Source: Flavobacterium sp.
GTDB lineage: Bacteria > Bacteroidota > Bacteroidia > Flavobacteriales > Flavobacteriaceae
Direction of reading: 5' to 3'
Assembly: GCA_020403245.1 (NCBI GenBank)
Contig: JADBYA010000005.1
Coordinates: 1-64,000, forward strand
Length of the DNA: 64,000 nucleotides
Shown here: piece after piece, positions 31,080 to 42,146 of the stretch
How positions within the stretch are numbered: position 1 is the first letter of the stretch
Layout of the letters: every line of letters starts with the position of its first letter
Program-made: the position numbers and the translations under genes
Notes under the pieces: generated by a model
Databases searched by the model: none
What the model saw: the letters and a program-made list of their open reading frames with translations, nothing else
What the model was told of the DNA's origin: nothing

Positions 31080-32015
31080 TTATCCCAAATGAGATTTCAA
31101 ATCATTATTCATATTACGAACGGCATCCGCACTTTTGGCAAAAGCCGCTTTTTCAGCATCATTTAAGGAAATGGTAACAATTTCTTCTATACCAGTTGCA
31201 CCAATAATACAAGGTACTCCGATACAAATATCGCTTTGTCCATATTCGCCTTCTAAAAATACAGAACACGCAATCATTTTCTTTTGGTTATTTAAAATAC
31301 TATCTACTAAATACGCCACCGATGCACCCGGAGCATACCAAGCTGATGTACCTAAAAGACCTGTTAATGTTGCACCACCAACCATAGTGTCAGCAGCCAC
31401 TTTATCTAATTGTTCTTGAGATAAAAATTCAGAGACAGGAATTCCGTTGTAGGAAGCCAAACGTGTCAAAGGAATCATAGTAGTATCACCATGACCACCA
31501 ATAACCATCGCCGAAACATCATTGGCTGGTTTGTTCAAAGCTTTGGATAAATAATACCTAAAACGAGAACTGTCCAAAGCACCACCCATTCCGATGATTC
31601 TATTCTTTGGCAATCCCAAAGATTTAAAAGCCAAATACGTCATCGTATCCATAGGATTAGACACAATAACAAACGTTGCCTTGGGCGAATGTTTCAATAA
31701 GTTTTCTGCCACCGATTTTACAATTCCGGCATTAATTCCAATCAATTCCTCACGAGTCATCCCTGGTTTTCTTGGAATACCCGAAGTAATTACGACAACT
31801 TCGCTATTAGCCGTTTTTGAATAATCATTGGTCACTCCCGTTATTTGGGTATTAAATCCAGTATTGGTAGCACATTGCATCAAATCCATAGCTTTACCTT
31901 CGGCAAAACCTTCTTTGATATCTAATATGACTACTTCACTAGCTATTCCTCTATATGAGATAACATCTGCGCAAGAAGCTCCTACGTTTCCTGCTCCTAC
32001 TATTGTAACTTTCAT
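31080..32015 (-). CDS. mdh: Malate dehydrogenase
   Basis: This 311-residue LDH-like malate dehydrogenase has the NAD-binding VGAGNVGASCADVIS, SGIPRKPGMTREELIGIN (active-site loop), VSNPMDTMTY and GGHGDTTMIPL with the catalytic His. It oxidises malate to oxaloacetate in the TCA cycle. It lies 82 bases after gyrB on the same strand with no clear promoter between, so co-transcription is likely. Its 3' end is duplicated at 27328. Confidence 0.96.
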   Translation of the reverse strand: MKVTIVGAGNVGASCADVISYRGIASEVVILDIKEGFAEGKAMDLMQCATNTGFNTQITGVTNDYSKTANSEVVVITSGIPRKPGMTREELIGINAGIVKSVAENLLKHSPKATFVIVSNPMDTMTYLAFKSLGLPKNRIIGMGGALDSSRFRYYLSKALNKPANDVSAMVIGGHGDTTMIPLTRLASYNGIPVSEFLSQEQLDKVAADTMVGGATLTGLLGTSAWYAPGASVAYLVDSILNNQKKMIACSVFLEGEYGQSDICIGVPCIIGATGIEEIVTISLNDAEKAAFAKSADAVRNMNNDLKSHLG

Positions 32016-32024
32016 TTTTATACT

Positions 32025-32097
32025 ATTTTTTGTTTATGGTTTATGGTTTGTCGTTTGTGGTTACTAAAAACTATTAACCACAAACTAAAAACTTTTT
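32025..32097. repeat. Hairpin and AAACCATAAACC-type repeat between gyrB and mdh
   Basis: GTTTGTGGTTA and TAACCACAAAC form an 11-bp stem; TTTATGGTTTATGGTTTG next to it matches the motif at 21540-21600. Confidence 0.55.
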
Positions 32098-34044
<1,947 letters not shown>

Positions 34045-34077
34045 TTAGGGTAAAAAATCTATTTTTTGTCTAACACG

Positions 34078-34085
34078 CAAATATA
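34078..34085 (-). promoter_or_regulatory. -7 box for gyrB
   Basis: CAAATATA on the + strand is TATATTTG on the minus strand, 40 bases upstream of the gyrB ATG. Confidence 0.5.
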
Positions 34086-34156
34086 ACAAAACACATAGGA
34101 TTTCCTATTCCAAATCGAGTTTAAAACCTTTAAGTTATTAACAAAAAAGTGTCGAT

Positions 34157-34245
34157 TACAATGTCAAAAATCAATGTCAAAAATCAATGTCAAAAATCAA
34201 TGTCAAAAATCAATGACAATGACAATGACAATGACAATTTCAACT
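34157..34245. repeat. Tandem repeats AATGTCAAAAATC and AATGAC between gyrB and asnB
   Basis: About four copies of AATGTCAAAAATC pass into about four of AATGAC. Read on the other strand the unit is GATTTTTGACATT, related to the 19-bp repeat before ald; a few related bases also occur at 34356-34400. The rest of 34039-34402 shows no gene. Confidence 0.8.
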
Positions 34246-34402
34246 AAGAACAATTAAAAAGGATAGAAAAAACAAATTTTCAAAACAAACAATTTCATGT
34301 AGTCCTGAAAATTTGAGAAGGAATAACTTTAGCTAAAAAATTTATTGATTAACTATTGACATTGATTTTTGTATTTGATTTTGATTTTTGAAATTGCTAT
34401 TG

Positions 34403-36076
34403 TTATTTTACATAGGCATCATCATGCACATTCGCCACGGCTCTACCCGATGGATCGTTCATGTTTTTAAAAGCTTCATCCCATTCTAAGGCAATTTTAG
34501 TACTGCAAGCGACACTAGCTTCTTGAGGCACACACAACGCAGCTGCATCACTTGGAAAATGTTCGTTAAAAATAGAACGATAATAATATTCTTCTTTGGA
34601 TATTGGCGTTTGCAATGGAAACTTATATTTCGCATTCGCCAATTGCTCATCCGAAATTTCAACCGCAACGGTAGCTTTCAAGGTATCAATCCAACTGTAA
34701 CCTACACCATCGCTAAATTGTTCTTTTTGTCTCCAAGCCACACTTTCGGGAAGCATGTCCTCAAATGCTTTACGAAGCACCCATTTTTCCATAGGATGCT
34801 CGGCATTAATCATTTTATCTTGTGGATTCACGCGCATCGCAACATCCATGAATTCTTTGTCTAAAAACGGTACACGACCTTCAATTCCCCATGCGGCCAA
34901 ACTTTTATTAGCACGCAAGCAATCGTACATGTGCAATTTGCTCAATTTACGAACCGTTTCTTCATGAAATTCTTGAGCATTTGGCGCTTTATGGAAATAC
35001 AAATAACCACCAAATAACTCATCCGAACCTTCGCCCGAAAGCACCATTTTTATTCCCATCGATTTGATAACTCTTGCCATTAACCACATGGGTGTAGATG
35101 CTCTAATGGTCGTAACATCATAAGTTTCAAGATTGTAAATCACATCGCGAATAGCGTCTAATCCTTCTTGAATGGTAAATTTAATTTCGTGATGAATGGT
35201 TCCAATATAATCGGCTACAACTTTTGCGGCAGCTAAATCGGGTGAACCTTCTAATCCCACTGCAAAGGAATGCAATTGTGGATACCACGCTTCTTGTGTG
35301 TCACCCGATTCAATTCTTTTTTGTGCATATTTTTTGGCTATAGCCGAAGTTATAGAAGAATCTAATCCTCCAGAAAGCAACACTCCATAAGGTACATCAC
35401 TCATCAACTGGCGATGAACCGCTGCTTCTAAAGCTACTTTTATATCATTGATATTAGTTTCATTATCTTTTACTGCATCATAATCTGTCCATTCTCTTTT
35501 ATACCACTGAACAAATTCGCCATCTTTACTCGACATATAATGTCCTGGAGGAAACAATTGGATTTTGGTGCAATAACCTTCCAACGCTTTCAATTCGGAA
35601 GCTACATAAAACGTTCCGTTTTGATCCCAACCGATGTATAAAGGAATAATTCCCATGTGGTCTCGAGCCACAAAATATTCATCTTTATCCACATCATAAA
35701 TAGCAAACCCGAAAATACCATTCATTTCGTCAATAAAATGAACTCCTTTTTCTTTGTATAATGCCAAGATAACTTCGCAATCACTTTCGGTTTGAAATTG
35801 GTATTTCCCTTCAAATTGTTTGCGTAATGATCTGTGATTGTAGATTTCGCCATTGGCAGCCAGCACTAATTTTCCATCCTGACTGAACAAGGGTTGTTTC
35901 CCCGAAGCTGGGTCAACAATAGCCAAGCGTTCGTGAGCCATAATGGCTTTATCATTACTAAAAATGCCACTCCAATCGGGTCCGCGATGACGGATGATTT
36001 TGGCCATTTCCAATACTTTTGGTCTAAGTGTTTCTGCTTTTTGTTTTAAATCAAAGGCGCATACAATTCCGCACAT
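34403..36076 (-). CDS. asnB: Asparagine synthase B (glutamine-hydrolysing)
   Basis: This 557-residue protein starts MCGIVCAFDL, so Cys2 is the glutaminase nucleophile after Met removal. The class II glutamine amidotransferase domain includes RGPDWSG and LAIVDPASGKQPLF. The synthetase domain has the PP-loop VLLSGGLDSSITSAI and GEGSDELFGGYLYFHKAP. It makes asparagine from aspartate, glutamine and ATP. Length is normal. Confidence 0.96.
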   Translation of the reverse strand: MCGIVCAFDLKQKAETLRPKVLEMAKIIRHRGPDWSGIFSNDKAIMAHERLAIVDPASGKQPLFSQDGKLVLAANGEIYNHRSLRKQFEGKYQFQTESDCEVILALYKEKGVHFIDEMNGIFGFAIYDVDKDEYFVARDHMGIIPLYIGWDQNGTFYVASELKALEGYCTKIQLFPPGHYMSSKDGEFVQWYKREWTDYDAVKDNETNINDIKVALEAAVHRQLMSDVPYGVLLSGGLDSSITSAIAKKYAQKRIESGDTQEAWYPQLHSFAVGLEGSPDLAAAKVVADYIGTIHHEIKFTIQEGLDAIRDVIYNLETYDVTTIRASTPMWLMARVIKSMGIKMVLSGEGSDELFGGYLYFHKAPNAQEFHEETVRKLSKLHMYDCLRANKSLAAWGIEGRVPFLDKEFMDVAMRVNPQDKMINAEHPMEKWVLRKAFEDMLPESVAWRQKEQFSDGVGYSWIDTLKATVAVEISDEQLANAKYKFPLQTPISKEEYYYRSIFNEHFPSDAAALCVPQEASVACSTKIALEWDEAFKNMNDPSGRAVANVHDDAYVK

Positions 36077-36233
36077 AATATTCTTATTTTATTTATGGAA
36101 GCAAAAGTGATATATTCATTTCAATACATAAACTAAACATGAGTAATTAGTTATAATATATAACTATAATTAAAAATTATAAACAAATATGAAAGAAATA
36201 TATTTAGAATTGGTTGTTTTCGGTTTAAGATTG

Positions 36234-36710
36234 TTAAAAAACGCTTTCAATAGTATAACCTTTTCCATTCAAATCAAAAGTAAACCCGACTTCATTTCCC
36301 ATCAGCTTGCTTCCCAAAGGCGATTGTGGTGAAACAGCAAAAATGGTTTTGTCGTTAAGATTGATTTTTGGTAATGCTGTTGAAATAAAAAGCATCATTT
36401 CATTTACAGTAACCAAACTTCCTAAGGCAATAACTTTGTGAGTAATAGTTTCATCAATAGTATTTAATATTTTTTTTTGTTCTAATACTTCTTTAAGCTT
36501 ATAATTCAATTTTTCCTGCTCGATATGCATCATTGACAAAGCGGTTTGCTTCGCCAGTTCGCTATCGCTCGGGTCATGCTTATCACCCGCTGACCCTTTG
36601 GCATCGTTTTGTGCATCTTCTGTCAATCCTGAAATCATGTCTTGAAAAACATCTATTCGGTCTTGTACTAGTTCTTTGTAGCGATGAAGAATTTGTTGTT
36701 TTATAGTCAT
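36234..36710 (-). CDS. GreA/GreB-like transcription factor
   Basis: This 158-residue protein has an N-terminal coiled coil with an acidic tip (SGLTEDAQNDAKGSAGDKHD) and a C-terminal FKBP-like domain (LGSLVTVNEMMLFIS, FAVSPQSPLGSKLMGNEVGF). Both resemble Gre factors, but it lacks the canonical GreA sequence. Homologues occur across Bacteroidota, often labelled GreA/GreB family or mislabelled as an acyl-carrier enzyme. It may act in the RNA polymerase secondary channel. This is inferred. Confidence 0.75.
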   Translation of the reverse strand: MTIKQQILHRYKELVQDRIDVFQDMISGLTEDAQNDAKGSAGDKHDPSDSELAKQTALSMMHIEQEKLNYKLKEVLEQKKILNTIDETITHKVIALGSLVTVNEMMLFISTALPKINLNDKTIFAVSPQSPLGSKLMGNEVGFTFDLNGKGYTIESVF

Positions 36711-36720
36711 ATTGTAATTT

Positions 36721-37141
36721 AACCACTAAGTACACTAAGAAGCCACAAGGTTCACTAAGAAATAGTGAGCTTAGTGCAAAAACTTTTTGACCTTAGTGGT
36801 TTTAAAATTAAAAATCAAATTCATGTTATAGTTTAACCACTAAGTATACTAAGAAGGCACAAGGTTCTCAAAGAAATAATGTTCTTGGTGCAAAACTTAG
36901 TGTGCTTCATGGTTAGAAAAATAAAAATAAAATTCATATTATTGTGTAACCACTAAGTTCACTAAGTAGGCACAAGGTTCACAAAGAAATATTGCGCTTG
37001 GTGCAAAAATTCGTATGCTTTGTGGTTAGAAAAATAAAATTTATATTATTGTGTAACCACTAAGTACACTAAGAAGACACAAGGTACTCAAAGAAATAGT
37101 GAGCTTAGTGCAAAAACTTTGTGTGCTTCGTGGTTAGAAAA
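36721..37141. repeat. Four tandem copies of a repeat of about 110 bp
   Basis: Units begin AACCACTAAGT at 36721, 36835, 36948 and 37055 (spacings 114, 113, 107). Each contains ACTAAGAAG, CACAAGGT, AAAGAAATA, CTTRGTGCAAAA and ends with GTGGTTAGAAAA or similar, so each can fold on its ends. No gene is present. Confidence 0.9.
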
Positions 37142-38866
37142 TTAAAAATCAAATTTATAACTCGCGCCAGCCAATACTTGAATTCCTTGCACAGGATAAT
37201 TCAACCAACGTTGGTAGTTTTGATTGGCTAAGTTATTTCCTTTTAGGAAAAAAGTCATACGCTCGCTGTATTTATATCCTACATGGGCATTCAAATCGAA
37301 GTAGCCATTTAAAGTTACATTCTCAATTGGATAATTAATTAAAATAGAACTTCGTATAAACTGGTCTTCCCTTTGACCCACAAAAAACAAACTCATCCCC
37401 GAATACCATTTTGGAGTAATATCTACGTCGAGATTAGCTCCTAATTTTATAGCAGGTAAATTCCATGCTTCTTTTTGAATATCCATAGTATAACTGCTGA
37501 AAGTTCCGTTGACACCAAAAGAAACATTTTTAGAAAAGTCGGCTTTCAATTCTCCAAAGAAACTAATGGTTTTGACATTATCATAAACCACATCAAAGGA
37601 ATTTCCATAGGCATAACCTTCTAAATTTGCCGAACTTTCGTCATAACCATTACTCTTGAAAAGCGCTTTGTTTTCCTCATTCAAATAAGAACCACGAATG
37701 TTATAACTGATACTATTGGCTAATTTTCCTTTCAAACCAAGATAAATATTATACTTCTGATTGGTTGGTACCACAGCCAATGTTGGCGAAACAAAGAAAT
37801 TTTCCTGAACAAAATCGTTGTATGAGTTTTGCTTTAATGTTCCTTCTAATCCGGTGTAAGCAATCATTAAATCGCCTACTATTTTATAAGAACCGGTAAC
37901 TTGTGGATAAATAAAGAATTTGTTTTCTCCAGCTTCTTGAGCTGCGCTATAGAAAAATCCAACGCCAACATTAAGGGATAAATCGTCTTTTTGAATTTTG
38001 ACACTCGGTTGGAAACCAATATTGGTAAAACCATACTTAAAAGAACTTCCACCATAAAAAGTTTTATCAAAGGATCCGCTGATATAATCTATAACAAAAT
38101 CTGTTTTTATTTTTTGGTCAACCACATCAAACTCCAATGCTGGTTTTGCCACAAAACGATTTTCAGCTGAACCAAAAGCATCCCAAAAACGACTGAACTT
38201 TATTGTGCTTTCTTTTAAAATACTTTCGGCTAAACTCAGTCTTCCGCCAACATACAACGTATGATATGTTTGCTGCTCGTCAATAGAATTAATAGTGGCG
38301 TTATCCAATGTTCCAGGATAAATTCCGTACCAATTGTATACTTGATTTTTATACCCCAAATCAGCGTTCCAAGATAAAGCTCTGGTTCGGCTACCATAGG
38401 TAAAATCCAAAGCAGTGTTGAAAAATTTATCATCCAATACTACGTCGTTAATTCCGCCTTGAGATGAACTGTGACGCAACATGCCACCAAAATAATCGGT
38501 GTTGCTGATGTTTTCTGTAACAAAAAGTTCTGCATTGGCCGTTCCATAATTCCCTGCACCTAATGTCAAATAATTACTGAATATTTTTTCTTCAGCACTT
38601 TTATCCACACTAGCAGCTCTTCCCTTGGAGGGCGTAAAGGTTGAAGCCACAGGAAAAGAAAAAATGTTGTATTGAATAGTTTCTTTCTTGGAGGTGTCTT
38701 CGTCGTCCAAGGTTGGGGTTTCCTTCACTTTGAACGCATCCGAAATAGTTGGCGTATAGGGTTTCACTACATTCACTACTTCTGTTCCAATGTTTTCGTC
38801 TTTCTTTTGTGAAAAAGAAATTTGTGTTATAAATAATGCTACTATTAAAATTTTTACTTGTTTCAT
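37142..38866 (-). CDS. Outer-membrane beta-barrel protein, TonB-receptor-like, without a plug
   Basis: ATG 38866 (MKQVKILIVALFITQISFSQ) starts a clean signal peptide; the tracked start at 38893 adds nothing. The 574-residue protein has alternating beta segments throughout and ends YQRWLNYPVQGIQVLAGASY then KFDF, a typical barrel end with terminal Phe. The N-terminal region (VVNVVKPYTPTISDAFKVKE) is not a standard plug or TonB box. It is adjacent to and co-directional with the TPR gene, so the two may form one outer-membrane system. Substrate unknown. Confidence 0.78.
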   Translation of the reverse strand: MKQVKILIVALFITQISFSQKKDENIGTEVVNVVKPYTPTISDAFKVKETPTLDDEDTSKKETIQYNIFSFPVASTFTPSKGRAASVDKSAEEKIFSNYLTLGAGNYGTANAELFVTENISNTDYFGGMLRHSSSQGGINDVVLDDKFFNTALDFTYGSRTRALSWNADLGYKNQVYNWYGIYPGTLDNATINSIDEQQTYHTLYVGGRLSLAESILKESTIKFSRFWDAFGSAENRFVAKPALEFDVVDQKIKTDFVIDYISGSFDKTFYGGSSFKYGFTNIGFQPSVKIQKDDLSLNVGVGFFYSAAQEAGENKFFIYPQVTGSYKIVGDLMIAYTGLEGTLKQNSYNDFVQENFFVSPTLAVVPTNQKYNIYLGLKGKLANSISYNIRGSYLNEENKALFKSNGYDESSANLEGYAYGNSFDVVYDNVKTISFFGELKADFSKNVSFGVNGTFSSYTMDIQKEAWNLPAIKLGANLDVDITPKWYSGMSLFFVGQREDQFIRSSILINYPIENVTLNGYFDLNAHVGYKYSERMTFFLKGNNLANQNYQRWLNYPVQGIQVLAGASYKFDF

Positions 38867-38921
38867 ATTTAGAATTGTTTCACAGAGATACACAGAGAAT
38901 CTTTGAGTTTCACAGAGATTT

Positions 38922-41900
38922 TTATTCCGTTACTGATGAGTTAGTTTTTGCAGCTTCATCTTTGATTATTTTCAGTTCATTTTGTGCTTCCGCCACAACA
39001 TCTGTGTAGGTGGAAAAGTTTTTAATGACGCTATCCAAAATGGAAGTTGCACTGAAATTGTCTTTCAGTTGGTAATAGTTTTTCGCCATCACTATCAAAC
39101 CTTTGGCTCCGAAATATTTATAACCCGAATAGTCTTTGGCTAACTTCTGAACTGTTTTATTAGAATCTTCGTATTTGCCCTCTTTGTTTTTGAAATAGGC
39201 ATCATAGTATAACGCTTCGGCAGCCAATTCTCCTTTGGCAATGGTTTGTAATTTGGCGTAAGCCACACGAGCTTTGGCTTCATCGTTCACCTGAATAGCA
39301 GCACGAGCTACAATAATTTGCGCATCACTTTTTACTTTGTTGTCCGTTTTAGGATTGGCCAACACTTTGTCGGCATAAACCACGGCATTCGGATACTCTT
39401 TTTGGTTGTAATACGCACGCATCAAATTGGCTTGAGCAAAAGTGACGTTTTGAGGAAAATCGGCTTCGGTTTCTAAACGTAGTAAAACTGGAACAGCTTT
39501 TATATAATCCTCTTTTTTCAAATGAATTTCACACAGGCGAGCCAATGATTGTTCTGTATATTCACTTCTTGGTTTGTTTACAACATACTCATAATTTGGA
39601 ACTGCGTTACTTTCCAAACCATCTGTATAATAGGATTGTGCCAAATAAAAATTGGCTTTCAAAGCGTGAATTCCGTCAGGGAATTTTGAAACATAACCGC
39701 TCAAAGTGGCAATGGCTTGTTTGGTATTGTTTTGCAAATATTGCTTTTCTGCTACTTCATAAGTGTCGTTATCCAAATCGGCATCAGAAACTTCAACAAA
39801 GTCCAAAGTTCTGACCCAAGTAGCATATTCCTCTACTTTTCCGTTGTCCATATAAATTAAACGAGCGGTGGAAACTGCTTCTAAAGCTTCTGGAGTTCTT
39901 GGATATTCAGATGCAACTTTTTTAAATTTAGCAATCGCTAGTTCATCTTTTTGTCCATTATAGTAAACCAAGCCCTGACGCAAAATTGCTTTCGAAGCAA
40001 ACGAACCATTTTTGAATTCGATTAACAATTGGTCGTATGTTTTAACTGCCAAATCGGTTTTGTTTTCCGTTACATAGGTATTTCCTAATTCGAACAAAGC
40101 GTCATCGCGGTATTGAGACGTTTTGAAATTCTGTAAAAACTTATTGAAATCTTCAATTTTCTTATCATTTCGAGAAACAAAACCATAACTCAATGCTTTT
40201 TGGAATGCAGCATAATCAGCATCAATCGCTTTCATTTCGATAGCTTTGTTGTAAGCATCCATGGCTGGCCAGTACTTAGCAGAAACAAAACGGCTATCGC
40301 CAAGACGTAAATATGAATCATTCAATCGGACTTTATCGTCTTTACTACCATCTATAAACTTTTGAAAATAATTCCCAGCTTGCTCATATTCTTTTTGTTT
40401 GAAATAGGCATACGCTATGTTGTAATTAATATTCTTGAATTCTGGAGTAGTTTTGGCTTCTGTATAACCATCAAATTGTTTAAAACTTAGCAATGCTTCA
40501 TTGAAATTGTCCAAAACATATTCTGTTTCACCTTTCCAAAAAGTAGCGCGAGCTGTTATTTTTTCATTCCGCTGACTGGTTATTGATTTTTTAAACATTT
40601 TTAATGCTTCTTGATAGTTGCCATCGGTATACAATTCTATGCCGCGGTAAAACAAAACTTTTTGATACGCCACTTTACTTTCGGCAGAATTGTTTTTCTC
40701 CAATAAGGTCAAAGCTGCAGCATAATTCTTAGAGGTGATATAAGAATTAATCAATAAGGTTTCAATTTCGTTTTTGCTTGGCGAATTGGGATATTTATAT
40801 AAAAACGATGACAACACATCAGGAACAGCTTGATAGGAATTTCCAATTTCGTAACTCAATTTGGCATAATTCAAATTAGCATCTTCTTGAATTTTTTTGT
40901 CAAAATCCATTTCGGAAGCACTTTTGAAAGCATTTAATGCTTGTTGCTTTTTATCGGTTTTGAAATAACATTCTCCCAAATGGTAATACCCGTTTTGAGC
41001 AACAAAATCTTTACCATCGATGATTTTATTAAATTGTGTAATGGCGTTTTCATACTCTTTTTGTTGGAAATACGTATATCCCAATTGGTAGAAATCGGTG
41101 TTGCTCCACTTTCCTTTTTTTCCTTTGTATGCTGACAAGTAGGGCAACGCTTTGTCATATTGCTGCAAATTAAAATAGCTTTCACCGATGATTTTATTCA
41201 ATTCTGATTTTTCTGAAGCATTGGATTTGGGCATCGCTCCAATACCAGCATCAATGGCTTTTTGGAATTCTCCTAATTTAAAATGCATATCGGCTTTGAA
41301 GTAGGACAACTTCTCTTTGTATTTTTCTTCGCCTGAAACTTGATCAAAATACTTATTAGCTTCTTTATAATTATCACCTTCATATGCCATAAAACCCAAA
41401 TAATATTTGGCTTGAGAACCATAAGCTGCAGCATTTATAACTTTGTTAAAATAGTTGGTTGCTTCTTTTTTATTTCCTGCTGTGAAATAAGCATATCCTT
41501 TTTGGAACGTAAATTTTTCTGTTTCTTCATAAGTCAAAGCGCTTTCATCAACTTTATCAAAATATTGCAACGCTTGCGGAAACTTTCCTTGTTGAAAGTA
41601 ATATTGTGCTACTTCAATGTAGGCCTGATTTTGCTTGGAACTCGTTGGATAATCGGCAACAAATTTTTCCATCAATTCATCAGCATTACTTTGATTTAAA
41701 TGAATAGCACAAATCCCAATATAATAAGTACAATCTGACTGAATATCTTGGCTTATATCAGTTTGTTTAATACGTTCAAAAATAATTTGTGCCGACTGGT
41801 ACTGCTTGTTTTTATATAACAAAACAGCATTATCAAAATCGGATAAAGAATGAGTGTATATGGCTGATTGTTGCCCTGAAATCGATGCTGTTCCTGCTAA

Positions 41901-41936
41901 ATAAAGCAGTACGACTAACATAAAAACTCTTTGCAT
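38922..41936 (-). CDS. Large secreted/periplasmic tetratricopeptide-repeat protein
   Basis: This 1004-residue protein has a signal peptide (MLVVLLYLAGTASISGQ) and then about 20 TPR-like helical hairpins through to the C-terminus (for example AQIIFERIKQ, YYIGICAIHLNQ, QKGYAYFTAGNKKEATNYF). Such proteins are scaffolds for envelope complexes, similar in style to YbgF/BamD repeats. It is 55 bases upstream of the barrel gene on the same strand. A CACAGAGAT-type simple repeat fills the gap. It has its own promoter at 41957. Confidence 0.88.
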   Translation of the reverse strand: MQRVFMLVVLLYLAGTASISGQQSAIYTHSLSDFDNAVLLYKNKQYQSAQIIFERIKQTDISQDIQSDCTYYIGICAIHLNQSNADELMEKFVADYPTSSKQNQAYIEVAQYYFQQGKFPQALQYFDKVDESALTYEETEKFTFQKGYAYFTAGNKKEATNYFNKVINAAAYGSQAKYYLGFMAYEGDNYKEANKYFDQVSGEEKYKEKLSYFKADMHFKLGEFQKAIDAGIGAMPKSNASEKSELNKIIGESYFNLQQYDKALPYLSAYKGKKGKWSNTDFYQLGYTYFQQKEYENAITQFNKIIDGKDFVAQNGYYHLGECYFKTDKKQQALNAFKSASEMDFDKKIQEDANLNYAKLSYEIGNSYQAVPDVLSSFLYKYPNSPSKNEIETLLINSYITSKNYAAALTLLEKNNSAESKVAYQKVLFYRGIELYTDGNYQEALKMFKKSITSQRNEKITARATFWKGETEYVLDNFNEALLSFKQFDGYTEAKTTPEFKNINYNIAYAYFKQKEYEQAGNYFQKFIDGSKDDKVRLNDSYLRLGDSRFVSAKYWPAMDAYNKAIEMKAIDADYAAFQKALSYGFVSRNDKKIEDFNKFLQNFKTSQYRDDALFELGNTYVTENKTDLAVKTYDQLLIEFKNGSFASKAILRQGLVYYNGQKDELAIAKFKKVASEYPRTPEALEAVSTARLIYMDNGKVEEYATWVRTLDFVEVSDADLDNDTYEVAEKQYLQNNTKQAIATLSGYVSKFPDGIHALKANFYLAQSYYTDGLESNAVPNYEYVVNKPRSEYTEQSLARLCEIHLKKEDYIKAVPVLLRLETEADFPQNVTFAQANLMRAYYNQKEYPNAVVYADKVLANPKTDNKVKSDAQIIVARAAIQVNDEAKARVAYAKLQTIAKGELAAEALYYDAYFKNKEGKYEDSNKTVQKLAKDYSGYKYFGAKGLIVMAKNYYQLKDNFSATSILDSVIKNFSTYTDVVAEAQNELKIIKDEAAKTNSSVTE

Positions 41937-41956
41937 GGTTTTATATTTTACTTGTC

Positions 41957-41964
41957 CAAAAATA
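41957..41964 (-). promoter_or_regulatory. -7 box for the TPR-barrel operon
   Basis: CAAAAATA on the + strand is TATTTTTG on the minus strand, 20 bases upstream of the TPR gene's ATG. Confidence 0.5.
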
Positions 41965-42146
41965 GTATCCTATATCCTATAACGTAAAAACCTGCTCATT
42001 TATTATAAACATTGTTGTAAACAATTTGAGATGGAAGTGGGAAGATGGAAGATGGAAGTGAAAAGTGGGAAGTTGCTATTTTGGAATTTGGAATTTGTGT
42101 TTTGGAATTTTTATTTATTACTTTTACCCAATAAACAAAATTACAC

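Larger units (their letters stand above)
27328..31120. mobile_element. Putative small genomic island at the mdh 3' end
   Basis: The segment is bounded by direct repeats of about 40 bp that are copies of the mdh 3' end. Each copy is followed, in the mdh reading direction, by its own terminator. Inside are an HEPN-MNT pair, repeat families 1 and 2 (shared with 0.4-9 kb) and an RCC1-repeat secreted protein. No integrase or transposase is present, so it would be a passenger or a decayed element. Confidence 0.55.

Noticed and set aside
42001-42110. Purine-rich AGATGGAAG-type stretch upstream of ftsE considered as an attachment site
   Set aside because: It is a short imprecise simple repeat with no partner elsewhere in the window.
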